NCBI GenBank assembly: GCA_018901125.1 | Contig: JAHIFE010000139.1 | Location: 1 to 61,549 of the forward strand | Source: Pseudomonadota bacterium | Lineage (GTDB): Bacteria; Desulfobacterota; Desulfobacteria; Desulfobacterales; RPRI01 | Direction of reading: 5' to 3' | Length of the DNA: 61,549 nucleotides | Shown here: positions 61,436 to 61,549 of the stretch, in pieces | Layout of the letters: the number at the start of each line of letters is the position of its first letter | Numbering within the stretch: the first letter of the stretch is position 1 | Position numbers and translations under genes: made by a program | Notes under the pieces: generated by a model | Seen by the model: the letters and a program-made list of their open reading frames with translations, nothing else | The model's database searches: none | Told to the model about the DNA's origin: nothing

Positions 61436-61549
61436 ATGTCAAAGTATGATGTAATCATAGCAGGTGCAGGTCATAATGGATTGATGGCCGGATGTTATCT
61501 TGCAAAAGCTGGTCTTAATGTATGTGTTGTAGAGCATCAGGATCAAATC
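61436..61549 (+). CDS. Phytoene-desaturase-like FAD oxidoreductase, N-terminal fragment
   Basis: Cut by the window end after 38 residues. ATG 61436 has AAGGAGAGG upstream. The visible part MSKYDVIIAGAGHNGLMAGC and CVVEHQDQI has the FAD dinucleotide-binding motif GAGHNGLMAG typical of the NAD(P)/FAD-dependent or CrtI-like superfamily. This is the second such gene in the window (the other at 38309-39724). Substrate unknown. Confidence 0.85.
   Translation, partial: MSKYDVIIAGAGHNGLMAGCYLAKAGLNVCVVEHQDQI

Noticed and set aside
1-61549. CRISPR array or insertion sequence
   Set aside because: The repeats found are dispersed, long and palindromic with no regular spacers; no cas gene, transposase or recombinase reading frame was recognised.

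Overview
The window looks like chromosome of an anaerobic, Gram-negative, sulfate-reducing or syntrophic member of the Desulfobacterota (Desulfobacterales-like). This is inferred from gene content, not from a marker gene. The DNA is AT-rich. It carries corrinoid-type methyltransferase genes with a reductive activator, a tungsten-type aldehyde oxidoreductase, oxygen-defence proteins typical of anaerobes (two rubrerythrin-like proteins, an exported Fe/Mn superoxide dismutase, a rubredoxin fusion), an Lpt/KDO outer-membrane block next to rpoN, and a methylmalonyl-CoA pathway with a pyruvate-type carboxyltransferase.

Region 1 (1-10179, all + strand) is a lipoyl/C1 block: the end of a GcvH-like H-protein, an MtrH-family methyltransferase, an octanoyl/lipoate transferase, lipoyl synthase, a UroD/MtaA-type methyltransferase, dihydrolipoyl dehydrogenase, a RACo-type corrinoid activator (2Fe-2S plus ASKHA), a DUF2284 metal protein, and a MoxR ATPase with a VWA protein. 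Lipoyl assembly together with methyl-transfer and corrinoid-activation genes, but no glycine decarboxylase in view, is the best candidate here for an uncharacterised system. Region 2 (10504-15913, + strand) pairs an old-yellow-enzyme flavoprotein, a SnoaL-like protein, a 16-cysteine ferredoxin and an AOR-family oxidoreductase, probably a redox module for an unusual carbon substrate.

Region 3 (16155-27205) is a patchwork of sulfur/selenium (TusA, YedE) and oxidative-stress genes: ferritin-like protein, DsbA-like protein, Tat-exported SOD, DUF169, a gutted hybrid-cluster-protein gene, tautomerase, PilZ protein, rubrerythrin, a MetE-core-like protein, MarC and an O-methyltransferase. Region 4 (27590-36417) is a conserved housekeeping run: kdsA-kdsC-lptC-lptA-lptB-rpoN-hpf-ptsN-rapZ-EIIA(Man)-rimI-tpiA-secG-tRNA-Leu(GAG). 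Region 5 (36490-44752) is accessory: dense repeats, a nucleotide-sugar epimerase, a phytoene-desaturase-like flavoprotein, lipoprotein genes (one frameshifted), a ceramidase-like membrane protein, a broken HD-domain gene and a rubredoxin-DUF2231 fusion.

Region 6 (44805-60726) handles acyl-CoA and propionate: ADP-forming acyl-CoA synthetase, enoyl-CoA hydratase, TetR regulator, methylmalonyl-CoA epimerase, mutase, MeaB, a 12S-like carboxyltransferase, a small conserved protein, a 5S carboxyltransferase fused to a biotin domain, SucC, SucD, a second enoyl-CoA hydratase and an SDR. Together these could interconvert propionyl-CoA and succinate by transcarboxylation with pyruvate/oxaloacetate and make ATP at SucCD. 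The window ends inside another FAD oxidoreductase gene.

The most distinctive non-coding signal is a family of about 144-bp near-palindromic repeats (at 18649, 20493, 25337, 37779, a partial one at 38024, and divergent relatives at 36490, 52532 and 56697). Four full copies and one divergent copy lie 22-50 bp upstream of a start codon, always with the same end facing the gene. No rRNA, CRISPR array or intact insertion sequence was seen.
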